A stretch of DNA of 64,000 nt from Pseudomonas wenzhouensis (GTDB lineage Bacteria > Pseudomonadota > Gammaproteobacteria > Pseudomonadales > Pseudomonadaceae). The stretch spans positions 806,001 to 870,000 of the forward strand of contig NZ_CP072610.1 in NCBI RefSeq assembly GCF_021029445.1, given 5' to 3'. Shown one piece after another: positions 35,820 through 47,451 of the stretch. How positions within the stretch are numbered: the stretch's first letter is position 1; every line of letters starts with the position of its first letter. The translations under genes and the position numbers were made by a program. Below the pieces are notes generated by a model that searched no databases, was not told the DNA's origin, and worked only from the letters and a program-made list of their open reading frames with translations.

Positions 35820-37547
35820 ATGAATCTGTTGATCGTCACCGCCTGCCCCAACGGCCAGGTCACCAGTGTGCTCTGTTCGCGCCTGCTGCAGGCAGCGGCT
35901 GAGCGCCTGGGCTGGCAAACCTGTGTCGAGGTGCACGACAGCCGTGCCATCGGCGCGCCGCTGAGCGAAGCGCAGATCGCCGCCGCCGACTGGGTGCTGG
36001 TGGTCAAGACCGGTGAGTTGTCGCTGGCGCGTTTTGCCGGCAAGCGTCTGGTTCAGGCTGCGCCGGCCGAAGCGCTGGCCGACCCGCAGCGCTTCCTGCA
36101 GGACGCCGCCGAGCGTGCTCAGCCCTATGTCGAACGTGCCGAGTCTGAAACCGCTGGCCGCCGTCGCCTGGTCGCCATCACCGCTTGCCCGACCGGCGTG
36201 GCGCACACCTTCATGGCCGCCGAAGCGCTGCAACAGGCGGCGCAGCGCATGGGGATCGACCTGCAGGTGGAAACCCGTGGCTCAGTCGGTGCGCGCAATC
36301 TGCTCGATGAGGCTGCCATTGCCGCCGCCGATGCCTTGCTGCTGGCCACCGATATCGAGGTGGATACCAGCCGCTTCGCCGGCAAGAAGGTCTATCGCTG
36401 CGGCACCGGGGTGGCACTGAAACAGCCGCAACAGACGTTGGAAAAAGCCTTGAGCGAAGCGCGGCCGCTGGCCGAGGCGGCAGCGCCTGCTGAGGGCAAG
36501 GCCGTCGCCAGCAGTGGCGAAAAGAGCGGCCCCTACAAGCATCTGCTCACCGGCGTGTCCTATATGCTGCCGATGGTGGTGGCGGGTGGTCTGCTGATTG
36601 CTTTGTCGTTCGTCTTCGGCATCGAGGCGTTCAAGGAGGAGGGCACCCTGGCTGCCGCGCTGATGAAGATTGGCGGCGAGAGCGCCTTTCAACTCATGGT
36701 GCCGCTGCTGGCCGGCTACATCGCCTATTCCATCGCCGACCGTCCGGGCTTGGCACCAGGGATGATCGGCGGGCTGCTGGCCAGCTCGCTGGGCGCCGGT
36801 TTTATCGGCGGCATCGTCGCCGGTTTTCTTGCCGGCTATTCGGCCAAGGCCATCGCCCATTGGGTGCGTCTGCCGGCCAGCGTCGAAGCGCTCAAGCCGA
36901 TTCTGATCATCCCGCTGCTGGCCAGCCTGTTTACCGGGCTGGTGATGATCTATCTGGTCGGCAGCCCGGTGGCGGGTATGCTGGCGGGGCTTACCGCCTT
37001 TCTCGATGGCATGGGCAGCACCAATGCCATCCTGCTTGGCGTACTGCTCGGCGGTATGATGTGCGTCGACCTCGGTGGGCCGGTCAACAAGGCGGCCTAT
37101 GCCTTCTCCGTCGGTCTGCTGGCCTCCAGCAGCTATGCACCGATGGCGGCGACCATGGCTGCCGGCATGGTGCCGCCCATCGGCATGGCCATCGCCACCG
37201 TGCTGGCGCGGCGCAAGTTTGCCGAGAGCGAACGCCAGGCCGGCAAGGCCGCTGGGGTACTGGGGCTGTGCTTCATCTCCGAGGGGGCGATTCCCTTCGC
37301 GGCGAAAGACCCGCTGCGGGTGATCCCGGCGAGTATCGCCGGTGGAGCGCTGACCGGCGCGCTGTCGATGTATTTCGGCTGCAAGCTGATGGCGCCGCAC
37401 GGCGGCTTGTTCGTGCTGCTGATTCCCAACGCCATCAACCATGCGCTGCCCTACCTGTTCGCCATCGTCGCCGGCAGCCTGGTCACGGGTGTGCTCTACG
37501 CGTTGATCAAACAGCCCGAGGTGCAGCCGCAGGCAGTTGGGGCATGA
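35820..37547 (+). CDS. fruA: Fructose PTS permease EIIBC
   Basis: A 575-residue membrane permease. Two EIIB-like domains occur: an N-terminal one with Cys9 in T-A-C-P-N-G and the phosphorylated one with Cys123 in T-A-C-P-T-G-V-A-H-T. EIIC (about 235-570) has about eight to ten hydrophobic helices and the G-G-P-V-N-K-A-A-Y and E-G-A-I-P-F motifs. Fructose enters as fructose 1-phosphate. The first EIIB copy keeps the cysteine but lacks the rest of the active-site pattern and probably has a docking role. Confidence 0.94.
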   Translation: MNLLIVTACPNGQVTSVLCSRLLQAAAERLGWQTCVEVHDSRAIGAPLSEAQIAAADWVLVVKTGELSLARFAGKRLVQAAPAEALADPQRFLQDAAERAQPYVERAESETAGRRRLVAITACPTGVAHTFMAAEALQQAAQRMGIDLQVETRGSVGARNLLDEAAIAAADALLLATDIEVDTSRFAGKKVYRCGTGVALKQPQQTLEKALSEARPLAEAAAPAEGKAVASSGEKSGPYKHLLTGVSYMLPMVVAGGLLIALSFVFGIEAFKEEGTLAAALMKIGGESAFQLMVPLLAGYIAYSIADRPGLAPGMIGGLLASSLGAGFIGGIVAGFLAGYSAKAIAHWVRLPASVEALKPILIIPLLASLFTGLVMIYLVGSPVAGMLAGLTAFLDGMGSTNAILLGVLLGGMMCVDLGGPVNKAAYAFSVGLLASSSYAPMAATMAAGMVPPIGMAIATVLARRKFAESERQAGKAAGVLGLCFISEGAIPFAAKDPLRVIPASIAGGALTGALSMYFGCKLMAPHGGLFVLLIPNAINHALPYLFAIVAGSLVTGVLYALIKQPEVQPQAVGA

Positions 37548-37664
37548 TGAGTGCAAGGTGACGAGGCTCGGTTACACTGGCTGCACTGACGCCGGGATTT
37601 GGGGTGGCGTTGTACTGCTCTGCCCCGTGGCGTGACACCTTCACCCAGAAAGGAACTGCTCTAG

Positions 37665-39842
37665 ATGACCCAAACTCTCGCGCATCGCTGGCGCTTCTTC
37701 CGTGCCGGCGGTTTCGATCAGGTGCAACTGGAAACCCCGGCCGACCTCGCCGCCCTGCGTGGCCTGGATCAGAAACTCTGGGCCAGCCTGGCCTGCCCGG
37801 TGCAGAACCTCGAGTTGGACCGGCGCATGCTCGATTACATCGACCTGAACAGGGACGGGCGTATTCGGGCGCCGGAAATGCTCGATGTGGTCGACTGGAC
37901 CCTGGCACGCCTGGCTGATCCTGCCGTGCTGTTTCAGCAAGGCCCGCTGCTGCTGTCCTCGCTCACCGACGATGCCGTGGGTACACGCCTGCGTCTGGCT
38001 GCACAGCGTCTGCTGGGTGTACTCGGCCGGCCCGATGGCGATAGCCTGACCCCGGCCGATACGGCTGACCTGGCGCAACTGTTCCCGCCGCATCAGCCCA
38101 ATGGCGATGGTCTGGTGCCGGCGACCCTGACCGACGATGCCGAGCTCAAGGTGGCCATCGCCGACATTATTGGCTGCCTCGGTGCGCAGACTGATCGTAG
38201 CGGCGAGCCGGCCATCGGTGCTGAGCAGATTACGGTCTTCTTCGACCAGGCGCGGCAAATACACGCTTGGTATGCACGGGCCGCCGAGCAGGGGCTGGAT
38301 GTGTTCGGCGATGACACCGTCGCGGCGGTTGAGGCGTTGAGTGCCGTGCGCGACAAGATCGACGATTATTTCACTCGCGTGGCCATGGCCGAGTTCGACC
38401 CGCGCGCCGCTGCGCTGATGAATGCCCGGGAAGACGAACTGGTACGTCTGGCGGCGCTGTCACTGGCCGATGCCGGCGAAGTCGCGGGGCTGCCACTGGC
38501 CGCCGTGCAGCAGGGCGACGAATTACCCCTGAGCAAGGGGCTCAATCCGGCCTGGCAGGGCGCTATCGCGGCGTTTCGTCAGCGTGTGGTGGTGCCGGTG
38601 TATGGCGAGCTGGATAGCCTGTCGCGCGAGCAGTGGCAACATCTGCTGACGCTGTGTGGCAACTACCTGGCCTGGCAGGCCGAGGCACCCAAGCCGGCAA
38701 TTGCCGATGGACTGTCACGCGAGCGCATTCTCGAACTGCTCGAACAAGGCAGCGAAGCGCGTCTACTGGCCCTGGTCGAACAGGACAAGGCGGTGGCCGA
38801 GGCGGCCGAAGGCTTGGTCGATCTGGACAAGCTGATTCGTCTGCGCCACGGCCTGGTCGAGTTGCTGCGCAATTTCGTGTCGTTCCAGCGCTTCTATGCG
38901 CGTCAGGCCAAGGCGGTGTTCCAGGCCGGCGTGCTGTACATCGACGGCAAGAGCTGTGATCTGGTGGTCGAGGTGGGCGACATCGAGGCGCATGCCAAGG
39001 TGGCGGCGGCCAGCGACTGCTTCCTGCTCTATTGCACCTGTACCCGTCGTGGCGAGCCGGTGCGGGGGCGGGAAACGCTGAACATCGTGGTGGCCGTGAC
39101 CGCTGGCAGTGAAGGCGATCTGCAGGCCGGTCGCCACGGGCTGTTCTATGACCGCGATGGCAACGACTGGGATGCCACGGTGGTCAAGGTGGTGCAGCAT
39201 GCCATCAGTATTCGCGAGGCGTTCTGGTCGCCGTACCGGCGCATCTCCAGCCTGGTGTCCGAACAGGTACAGAAGCTGGCGGCCAGCCGTGATGCCGATA
39301 TGGTCAGCAAGACTGCCGCCAGGCTCGGCGAAACCGGTGCTGCGCCGGCCGCTACAGCGGCGCCGGCCTTCGACATTGCCAAGTTCGCCGGGATTTTCGC
39401 CGCCATCGGCCTGGCGGTCGGCGCCCTGGGGACGGCGCTGGCGGCGGTGGTCACGGGGATTCTGGCGCTGGCCTGGTGGCAGATTCCATTGTTGTTGCTC
39501 GGTGTGTTGCTGGCCATCTCCGGCCCGGCGATGCTGCTGGCCTGGTTCAAGTTGCGCCGGCGCAGCCTGGGGCCGATCCTCGATGGCAACGGCTGGGCGG
39601 TGAATGCCCAGGCGCGGCTCAGCATTCCCTTCGGTACTGCACTGACGCAGATGGCGGAACTGCCCAAGGGCAGCGACCGCGCGCTACGCGACCCCTATGC
39701 CAACAAAGCGCCTGTGTGGCCCTGGATACTGGCGCTGCTGCTGGCGCTTGGACTGGGTTACTACGCCTGGAGCAATGGTGTGTTCAGCCCGGCATCGGAG
39801 GTACCTGCCGAAGCCGCGGCGCCTGTTCAGGACGCCGGGTAG
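37665..39842 (+). CDS. Uncharacterised 725-aa membrane protein with an EF-hand-like loop
   Basis: No family is recognised with confidence. The N-terminal domain contains a canonical EF-hand loop, D60-L-N-R-D-G-R-I-R-A-P-E71, and a later D-R-D-G-N-D-W-D stretch could bind cations. The body (about 80-570) is helical, with repeated D-E-L and L-L-E-Q-G segments and a beta-rich part around 430-520. Three membrane helices follow (about 584-605, 610-640, 690-708), leaving a short tail. There is no signal peptide, so most of the protein is likely cytoplasmic. It stands alone between fruA and repeats, with its own ribosome site (AGAAAGGA). Codon use looks native. Role unknown; calcium responsiveness is a hypothesis. 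Confidence 0.8.
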   Translation: MTQTLAHRWRFFRAGGFDQVQLETPADLAALRGLDQKLWASLACPVQNLELDRRMLDYIDLNRDGRIRAPEMLDVVDWTLARLADPAVLFQQGPLLLSSLTDDAVGTRLRLAAQRLLGVLGRPDGDSLTPADTADLAQLFPPHQPNGDGLVPATLTDDAELKVAIADIIGCLGAQTDRSGEPAIGAEQITVFFDQARQIHAWYARAAEQGLDVFGDDTVAAVEALSAVRDKIDDYFTRVAMAEFDPRAAALMNAREDELVRLAALSLADAGEVAGLPLAAVQQGDELPLSKGLNPAWQGAIAAFRQRVVVPVYGELDSLSREQWQHLLTLCGNYLAWQAEAPKPAIADGLSRERILELLEQGSEARLLALVEQDKAVAEAAEGLVDLDKLIRLRHGLVELLRNFVSFQRFYARQAKAVFQAGVLYIDGKSCDLVVEVGDIEAHAKVAAASDCFLLYCTCTRRGEPVRGRETLNIVVAVTAGSEGDLQAGRHGLFYDRDGNDWDATVVKVVQHAISIREAFWSPYRRISSLVSEQVQKLAASRDADMVSKTAARLGETGAAPAATAAPAFDIAKFAGIFAAIGLAVGALGTALAAVVTGILALAWWQIPLLLLGVLLAISGPAMLLAWFKLRRRSLGPILDGNGWAVNAQARLSIPFGTALTQMAELPKGSDRALRDPYANKAPVWPWILALLLALGLGYYAWSNGVFSPASEVPAEAAAPVQDAG

Positions 39843-40172
39843 GGCGTCCCGGTCCGCCCTACGCGCTGCCGGCTGAAGGAAAATTGTGGGAGCCGCTCCC
39901 CGCGGCGAATCGGGTATTCGCCCCGAGGCGGGGCTCCTACGGCTTGGCCATGGGCTGGGGGAGAGGGTTGAAAGCACCGCAAAACTGCCAGTTTCCCCTC
40001 TCCGAACGCGGCCCGCCCTAACCCTCCCCCAAAGGGGCGAGGGGACTAATCGCGTCCGACCATCGCTTATGTGAACAGCATGATGGCCATGGGCGCGCTT
40101 TTGTAGGAGCCGGCTTGCCGGCGATCCTGCACGATGCTGATCGCCAGCAAGCTGGCTCCTACATTTCGACGC
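39843..40172. repeat. Repeat-rich intergenic region
   Basis: This 330-bp stretch has no gene. It carries an inverted REP pair at 39885-39940 (TGTGGGAGCCGCTCCCCGC against CGGGGCTCCTAC), a GGGGGAGAGGG / CCTCCCCC repeat around 39957-40045 of a kind common in pseudomonads, and a second inverted pair at 40102-40163 (TGTAGGAGCCGGCTTGCCGG against GCAAGCTGGCTCCTACA). They separate two convergent genes and probably end both transcripts. Confidence 0.75.
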
Positions 40173-40880
40173 TCAACCAGCCAGCAGCTCCGCCACCCAG
40201 CGCGGTATTTGCTCGGTGGCCGGGCCATAGCGCTTTTCGGCGAACAGCGAGTGGCCCTGGCTCGGCTCCAGATTGATCTCCAGCGTATGCGCGCCCGCAC
40301 GGCGCGCCTGCGCGACGAAACCCGCTGCCGGGTAGACGTGCCCCGAGGTGCCGATGCTGACGAACAGCTCGCACTGCTCCAGCGCGTCGTAAATACGCTC
40401 CATGTGATAAGGCATTTCGCCGAACCAGACGATATCCGGCCGTAACGTGCCCTTCAGGCCGCAGCAGGCACAGGCCTGGCCGACCGGCATGTCCTCCAGC
40501 AAGGGAAAACGCTGCTGGCTGTTGCTGCACAGCATCGACTGCAACTCGCCGTGCATATGCAACAAGCGTTTGGAGCCGGCGCGCTCGTGCAGGTTGTCGA
40601 CGTTCTGCGTCACCAGCAGGAATTCGCCTTGCCAACCAGCCTCCAGCTCGGCCAGGGCCAGATGCCCGGCATTTGGTGCGATGGCCGAATCACGCAACTG
40701 GGCGCGACGCATGTCGTAGAAGCGCTGCACCAGCGCAGGATCACGGGCGAAGCCTTCGGGCGTGGCCACTTCTTCGATGCGATGGTCTTCCCACAGGCCG
40801 TCGGAGGCGCGGAAGGTGCGAATACCGCTCTCGGCGGAGATGCCGGCGCCGGTAAGGATGACGAGATTGGGATGGGGCAT
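40173..40880 (-). CDS. cobB: NAD-dependent protein deacylase (CobB-like sirtuin)
   Basis: A 235-residue class III sirtuin. NAD-binding G-A-G-I-S-A-E-S-G-I-R-T-F-R (11-24), T-Q-N-V-D-N-L-H, and catalytic His110 are present. Tyr55 and Arg58 in F-Y-D-M-R form the pocket that favours succinyl and malonyl lysine, so desuccinylation as well as deacetylation is likely. Three cysteines near 118-145 (C-S-N-S, C-A-C-C) follow the same incomplete zinc pattern as E. coli CobB. The ATG at 40880 has AGGAG upstream; longer frames are not supported. Confidence 0.93.
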   Translation of the reverse strand: MPHPNLVILTGAGISAESGIRTFRASDGLWEDHRIEEVATPEGFARDPALVQRFYDMRRAQLRDSAIAPNAGHLALAELEAGWQGEFLLVTQNVDNLHERAGSKRLLHMHGELQSMLCSNSQQRFPLLEDMPVGQACACCGLKGTLRPDIVWFGEMPYHMERIYDALEQCELFVSIGTSGHVYPAAGFVAQARRAGAHTLEINLEPSQGHSLFAEKRYGPATEQIPRWVAELLAG

Positions 40881-40917
40881 GCTGGCTCCTGGGCAGGTCG
40901 CCATTAGGGGCGGCGCT

Positions 40918-41223
40918 TCAGCAGGGCTTGCCGTTGCTGCGGTTATCGGTCGGCTCCACACACACCTGCTCAACGATGGACTGCACCTGAGGGCTCTTGT
41001 CGCGAATGCTGCTGGTGAAGCTGCCGATAAAACGTTCGGCTGCAGCGGCATCGTCAAAGCGACGCGCGCCACTCAGGTTGCCGGTGTAGGAACCGTTGCT
41101 GGAGGCGTAGCACTGCGAGTAGCCGTCGCATTTGAGGGCGACCACCCATACCGTCGAGTTGACCAGTACGCCAGCCTGGGTGATACCAGCGGTGAAAAGC
41201 AAAGAAAGAAGGGCAGCGCGCAT
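40918..41223 (-). CDS. Small secreted protein of unknown function
   Basis: A 101-residue protein with a short signal peptide (MRAALLSLLFTAGITQAG, cleavage after T-Q-A). Mature sequence contains four cysteines (C-D-G-Y-S-Q-C-Y, Q-V-C-V-E-P and a final P-C) that could form two disulphides, and repeated Ser/Asn/Gly. No family recognised. It is 37 bp upstream of cobB on the same strand, so co-transcription is possible but function need not be related. Confidence 0.7.
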   Translation of the reverse strand: MRAALLSLLFTAGITQAGVLVNSTVWVVALKCDGYSQCYASSNGSYTGNLSGARRFDDAAAAERFIGSFTSSIRDKSPQVQSIVEQVCVEPTDNRSNGKPC

Positions 41224-41369
41224 ATCGATAACTCCTGTAGTCGAGAAGGCGAGAGTAGCGGGTGACAGGTGTTTCGGCTACTGGACGCCGGCTGGGCCAG
41301 CGTCCGTTTCTACATCAGCCACATTAATGCACACGCCGGCTGATGTTCGTGGCCTTGTGCAGTGGGCGA

Positions 41370-42953
<1,584 letters not shown>

Positions 42954-43120
42954 GAATATGTGCCTGGATGGAGTCGTTGAGGGTGCCTTGGCACCCGTAA
43001 AACGCGGGATTATACCGATAACTGGCGGCTCTGGCGGAGAGCGGTCATCGGTTTTCAGGCCGTTCGGTAAGTGCTGCGGCCGGGCCTTGTTGCAGATGCG
43101 TAAATATCGCGCAAAGTAAT

Positions 43121-43139
43121 GGTTATGAAAATTATTCCC
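43121..43139 (+). promoter_or_regulatory. Candidate Fur box before the piuB-like gene
   Basis: The 19-mer starting GGTTATGAAAATTATTCCC matches the Fur consensus GATAATGATAATCATTATC at 13 of 19 positions. It directly precedes TATAGA at 43141-43146, a likely -10 element, so Fur binding here would block transcription when iron is plentiful. Confidence 0.6.
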
Positions 43140-43183
43140 ATATAGAGTAGCCGCCCGTCGCAGTGGGTGAGGGTGGCTCCGTC

Positions 43184-45706
43184 GTGTTCAAGAAAATCAT
43201 CTTCCAGTTGCACTGGTTCTTCGGTATCAGCGCCGGCCTGGTGCTGGCCGTCATGGGCATAACCGGTGCCCTTTACAGTTTCGAGGGCGAGATCACCCGG
43301 GCGCTCAACGCCGAGCGTTGGCAGATTCAGCCCAGCGCACAAGGCCCTCTCACCCCTGGCGAGCTGGCTGCGAAGATCGAGGCCGCCACTGCTGATCGCG
43401 TTACCGGGCTGTGGGTCGATGGCCGCCATGACGGGCCTGGCATGGCTTTTCTGTCTCCGCCGCCGGGCGAGCGGCGTGGGCCGCGCATCGTCTTCGACCC
43501 CTATACCGGTGAAGTCCTTGCCGAGCCCGTTGGTCAGGACTTCTTCCACCTGATGCTGATGTTGCACCGCTTCCTGTCCATGGGCGAAGTGGGCAAGCAG
43601 ATCACCGCTGCCAGCACTCTGGCGCTGCTGTTCTTTTGTCTCTCCGGCCTCTATCTGCGTTGGCCGCGCCAGGCCTTGAGCTGGCGTACCTGGTTGACGC
43701 TGGACTGGAAGAAGAAGGGGCGTAGCTTCAACTGGGATCTGCACGCGGTCGCCGGCACCTGGGCGCTGCTGTTTTATCTCTGCGCCGGGCTCACGGGCCT
43801 GTACTGGTCTTATGACTGGTATCGCGAGGGGCTGACGCGTCTGCTCTCCGACACGCCGACCGAACAGCGTGGCGAGCGTGGTCAGCGCCAGGCGCCCGCT
43901 GGCCCTGCGCCGAACGTTGACTACGACGCCGTCTGGCAGAGCATCCAGCAAGCCGCCGGGCCCAAGCTGGTGGCCTGGAACCTGCGCCTGCCGCCAGTGG
44001 CGGGGCAGCCAGCGACGGTTTTCTACATACTCGATGGCGCCGAGCATGTGCGCGCCTTCAACCAGTTGCAGCTCGACCCGCAAAGCGGTGAAGTCAGTCG
44101 GCATGAGCGCTACGCCGAGAAGAGCTTCAAGGCGCAACTGCTGGCCAGCGTCTACGCCCTGCATGTGGGCGAGTACTTCGGCCTGCCTGGGCGCATCCTG
44201 ATGATGCTGGCCACGGCGGCCATGCCGCTGTTCTTCATCACCGGCTGGCTGCTGTACCTGGACCGCCGACGCAAGAAGCGCGCGGCCCAGGCGGCGCGCG
44301 GTACGCTGAAAACGGATGACTCGGCTGAAGGCTGGCTGGTGGGCTTCGCCAGCCAGAGTGGTTTTGCCGAGCAGTTGGCCTGGCAGAGTGCCGGGCAGTT
44401 GCAGGCCGCCGGTATCCCGGTGCGGGTCGAGCCGCTGTCGCGCCTCGATGCTGACAGCCTGCGGCAGACACGCAAGGCGTTGTTCGTGGTCAGCACCTTC
44501 GGTGACGGCGAGGCGCCGGACGCGGCGCAGGGCTTCGAGCGCAAGGTGCTGGGTGGCGCGCTGCCGCTCGAACAACTGAGCTATGCCGTGCTGGCGCTGG
44601 GCGACCGCCAGTACCAGCACTTCTGCGGCTTCGCCCGGCGCATCAACGACTGGCTGGGTTTGCAGGGTGCGCAGCGCCTGTTCGACAGCGTTGAGGTCGA
44701 TGGCGCCGATCAGGCCGCGCTGCAGCGTTGGCAACAGCAGCTGAGCGCGCTGACCGGCGCGGCGCCGGTTCGTTTCGAGGAGGCGCCCTGGCAGAGCTGG
44801 ACGCTGGCTGAGCGGCGCCTGCTCAACCCTGGCAGCCAGGGCGCGCCGGTGTTCTTCATCGGCCTGACGCCACCGGCGCAGAACACCTGGCAGGCCGGCG
44901 ACATTCTGCAGATTCGCCCGCGCCATGCGCCGAGTGTGGTGGAGTCCTGGTTGCAGCATTCCGGCTTCGAGGGCTTCGAGCCCGTCACGCTCGCGGGGCA
45001 AGCGACCAGCTTGCGCGAAGCGTTGGCTGAGCGGCAACTGCCAGACAGCTTCGCCCATCTGGTCGGCCTGCATGCCCAGGCACTGGTCGATGCGCTGGTG
45101 CCGTTGGGCACGCGTGAATATTCCATCGCCTCGGTGGCGGCCGATGGTGTGCTGCAGCTGATCGTACGTCAGGCGTTGCAAGCCGATGGCCGTCTGGGGC
45201 TGGGGTCTGGCTGGCTGACCGAGCACCTGCCGGACGGTGGTCAGTTGCTGGCGCGGGTAAGACGCAACAGCGGCTTCCACCTGCCGGACGACGACCGCCC
45301 GCTGATCCTGATCGGCAATGGCACCGGCCTGGCCGGCCTGCGTTCGCTGCTGCGCGCACGCGCACTAGCCGGGCAGGGGCGCAACTGGCTGCTGTTCGGC
45401 GAGCGCAACCGCGCCTGCGACTTCTTCTGTGGCGACGAACTGCAGGCGGCGCTGGCCACCGGCGAGCTGCAGCATCTGGATCTGGTGTTCTCCCGTGATC
45501 AGGCGCACAAGCGCTACGTGCAGGATCTATTGCGCGAGCAACACGAGCGCCTGCGTGTCTGGCTGGGCGAAGGGGCTGCCATTTATGTGTGCGGCAGCCT
45601 GCAGGGCATGGCCGGCGGCGTCGATGCTGCGCTGCGCGACTTGCTCGGCGACGAGGTGGTGCAGGAGCTGATCGAGGAAGGGCGTTATCGCCGTGACGTG
45701 TACTGA
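43184..45706 (+). CDS. piuB: PepSY membrane domain / flavodoxin / NADPH reductase fusion (PiuB-like)
   Basis: About 840 residues from a GTG at 43184 (after GAGGGTGG; a GTG at 43163 would add seven residues). The N-terminal 370 residues are a PepSY-associated membrane domain with about four helices and conserved L-H-x-x-F/W and L-M-L-H-R-F histidines. A flavodoxin domain (about 385-525; [17 protein letters not shown]) and a CysJ-type FAD/NADPH reductase ([17 protein letters not shown]; terminal Y-R-R-D-V-Y) follow. It can carry electrons from cytoplasmic NADPH across the inner membrane, most likely to reduce ferric siderophores. The match to P. aeruginosa PA4513 (piuB) is from memory. Confidence 0.85.
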   Translation: MFKKIIFQLHWFFGISAGLVLAVMGITGALYSFEGEITRALNAERWQIQPSAQGPLTPGELAAKIEAATADRVTGLWVDGRHDGPGMAFLSPPPGERRGPRIVFDPYTGEVLAEPVGQDFFHLMLMLHRFLSMGEVGKQITAASTLALLFFCLSGLYLRWPRQALSWRTWLTLDWKKKGRSFNWDLHAVAGTWALLFYLCAGLTGLYWSYDWYREGLTRLLSDTPTEQRGERGQRQAPAGPAPNVDYDAVWQSIQQAAGPKLVAWNLRLPPVAGQPATVFYILDGAEHVRAFNQLQLDPQSGEVSRHERYAEKSFKAQLLASVYALHVGEYFGLPGRILMMLATAAMPLFFITGWLLYLDRRRKKRAAQAARGTLKTDDSAEGWLVGFASQSGFAEQLAWQSAGQLQAAGIPVRVEPLSRLDADSLRQTRKALFVVSTFGDGEAPDAAQGFERKVLGGALPLEQLSYAVLALGDRQYQHFCGFARRINDWLGLQGAQRLFDSVEVDGADQAALQRWQQQLSALTGAAPVRFEEAPWQSWTLAERRLLNPGSQGAPVFFIGLTPPAQNTWQAGDILQIRPRHAPSVVESWLQHSGFEGFEPVTLAGQATSLREALAERQLPDSFAHLVGLHAQALVDALVPLGTREYSIASVAADGVLQLIVRQALQADGRLGLGSGWLTEHLPDGGQLLARVRRNSGFHLPDDDRPLILIGNGTGLAGLRSLLRARALAGQGRNWLLFGERNRACDFFCGDELQAALATGELQHLDLVFSRDQAHKRYVQDLLREQHERLRVWLGEGAAIYVCGSLQGMAGGVDAALRDLLGDEVVQELIEEGRYRRDVY

Positions 45707-46141
45707 GTGGACGAGCGGACGGTGCAAACCGCTCGCTCAAAGGTGCTGCAATGGCACTGAAACACGGCTGCGCCAAACTGGCTGAAAGCCCCGCCTGTTC
45801 AGCATTTCAGGGCGTTTTGTGTGATATCCGGAACGAGCTGAAATTAGGCAGAATTTCCGGTTGATCTGCGGGGCGCATGGTCTTAAAGTCCGCGCCCGAA
45901 CGTCCATGCTGGAAACGATCCATCCGGCTCAAGTACTGACGACGAGAGGTTGCCGGCCGGCGCATGGTCGGTACCGGTGATGCTCGGCGACATGCCTTGG
46001 GAAGTAGGCGAACCAAAGTGGGGAAACTGTCAGACGTTCAGGCACGCGCGTTGCGCGGCCACCCCCTACACGTAGCGGAACCTGTGAGCGGTTCTGCTGC
46101 CCGAATCCATGTGTTCCCGGTTTAGCCATTGGAGTTCCCGC
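45707..46141. promoter_or_regulatory. Long leader region upstream of speC
   Basis: This 435-bp stretch has no supported gene. An inverted repeat GAAATT-N6-AATTTC is at 45840-45857. Several hairpins can form farther on, for example GGGCGC with GCGCCC (about 45870-45900) and GAACC with GGTTC just before the gene. Such a long, structured leader ahead of a polyamine gene may contain post-transcriptional control, but I recognise no known riboswitch. Confidence 0.4.
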
Positions 46142-47305
46142 ATGTCGATCAAGGTCGAAGACTATTACGCACCCGCCACTTTCCAGCGCATGAAGGCATT
46201 CGCCGATCAGCACGAAACCCCGTTCGTGGTGATCGACCGCCAGATCATCGCTGATGCCTACGATCAACTGGGCACCTGCTTCCCCTTCGCCAAGGTCTAC
46301 TACGCGGTCAAGGCCAACCCGGCCGTCGAGATCATCGAGCTGCTGCGTGACAAGGGCTCGAGCTTCGACATCGCCTCGATCTACGAGCTGGACAAGGTCA
46401 TGGCCACCGGCGTCGGCCCCGAGCGCATCAGCTACGGCAACACCATCAAGAAGGCGCGCGACATTCGCTACTTCTATGAAAAAGGCGTGCGCCTGTTCGC
46501 CACCGATTCCGAAGCCGACCTGCGCAACATCGCCAAGGCCGCGCCGGGTTCGAAGATCTACGTGCGCATCCTGACCGAAGGCTCCACCAGTGCCGACTGG
46601 CCGCTGAGCCGCAAGTTCGGTTGCCAGCCAGATATGGCCTTGGACCTGCTGATCCTGGCCAAGCAACTGGGCCTGGTGCCGTACGGTATTTCCTTCCACG
46701 TTGGCAGCCAGCAGCGCGATATCGACGTGTGGGACGCTGCCATCGCCAAGGTCAAGGTGATCTTCGAGCGCCTCAAGGAAGAAGACGGCATCACCCTGCA
46801 GATGATCAACATGGGGGGCGGCTTCCCGGCCAATTACATCCAGCGCACCAATGATCTGGAAACCTACGCAGCGGAAATCACCCGCTTCCTCAAGGAAGAC
46901 TTCGGCGATGATCTGCCGGAAATCATCCTTGAGCCGGGCCGCTCGCTGATCGCCAACGCCGGCGTGCTGGTCTCGGAAGTGGTGCTGGTCGCACGTAAGT
47001 CGCGTACCGCCGTTGAGCGCTGGGTGTATGCCGATGTGGGCAAATTCAGCGGCCTGATCGAAACCATGGACGAATCGATCAAGTTCCCCATCTGGACCGA
47101 GAAGAAGGGCGAGATGGAAGAGGTGGTGATCGCCGGCCCGACCTGCGACAGTGCCGACATCATGTACGAGCACTACAAGTACGGCCTGCCGCTCAACCTC
47201 TCCAGTGGTGACCGCCTGTACTGGCTGTCCACCGGTGCCTACACCACCAGCTACAGCGCCGTGGAGTTCAATGGCTTCCCGCCGCTGAAGTCCTACTACC
47301 TGTAA
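46142..47305 (+). CDS. speC: Ornithine (lysine) decarboxylase, eukaryotic-type fold
   Basis: A 387-residue group IV PLP decarboxylase. PLP-lysine K57 lies in Y-Y-A-V-K-A-N-P, the G-G-G-F-P glycine loop and E-P-G-R-S phosphate-binding motif are present, and the catalytic cysteine is in G-P-T-C-D-S-A-D. It makes putrescine from ornithine and may also accept lysine. Length fits the family. ATG at 46142 follows TTGGAG; an upstream ATG at 46109 is less likely. A terminator hairpin follows, then an IS insertion. Confidence 0.95.
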   Translation: MSIKVEDYYAPATFQRMKAFADQHETPFVVIDRQIIADAYDQLGTCFPFAKVYYAVKANPAVEIIELLRDKGSSFDIASIYELDKVMATGVGPERISYGNTIKKARDIRYFYEKGVRLFATDSEADLRNIAKAAPGSKIYVRILTEGSTSADWPLSRKFGCQPDMALDLLILAKQLGLVPYGISFHVGSQQRDIDVWDAAIAKVKVIFERLKEEDGITLQMINMGGGFPANYIQRTNDLETYAAEITRFLKEDFGDDLPEIILEPGRSLIANAGVLVSEVVLVARKSRTAVERWVYADVGKFSGLIETMDESIKFPIWTEKKGEMEEVVIAGPTCDSADIMYEHYKYGLPLNLSSGDRLYWLSTGAYTTSYSAVEFNGFPPLKSYYL

Positions 47306-47371
47306 GGCACTGCAAGTCTTGACCCTGGCCGTAGGCCACCCTGCGTAGGGTGGCTGTGATGCCAGGTGACG

Positions 47372-47396
47372 AACGCCCACCTCGAGTGGGCGTTTT
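47372..47396 (+). terminator. Rho-independent terminator of speC
   Basis: AACGCCCAC pairs with GTGGGCGTT around CTCGA, followed by TT. A further hairpin (CCACCCT / AGGGTGG) lies just upstream at about 47336-47353. Confidence 0.85.
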
Positions 47397-47451
47397 CATG
47401 TCTGCCCAGAACACCTCATGTGTAATGAATCGTCGGTCCTGGACGCTCTAG

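Noticed and set aside
33352..36233. Two long open frames opposite fruB and fruK/fruA
   Set aside because: His/Gln/Arg-rich translations typical of antisense frames; the plus strand encodes recognised enzymes over the whole span.
41283..41305. GGACGC/GCGTCC hairpin as a prfC terminator
   Set aside because: Short stem, long loop and no T-run after it in the prfC direction.
42980..42997. TGGCAC sequence considered as a sigma-54 promoter near prfC
   Set aside because: The downstream GC element is missing at the right spacing.
43055..45280. 741-codon frame opposite the piuB-like gene
   Set aside because: No domain signature; the plus strand shows complete PepSY, flavodoxin and reductase motifs.
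45707..46141. Known riboswitch before speC
   Set aside because: No conserved core of a known class could be recognised; only generic hairpins.
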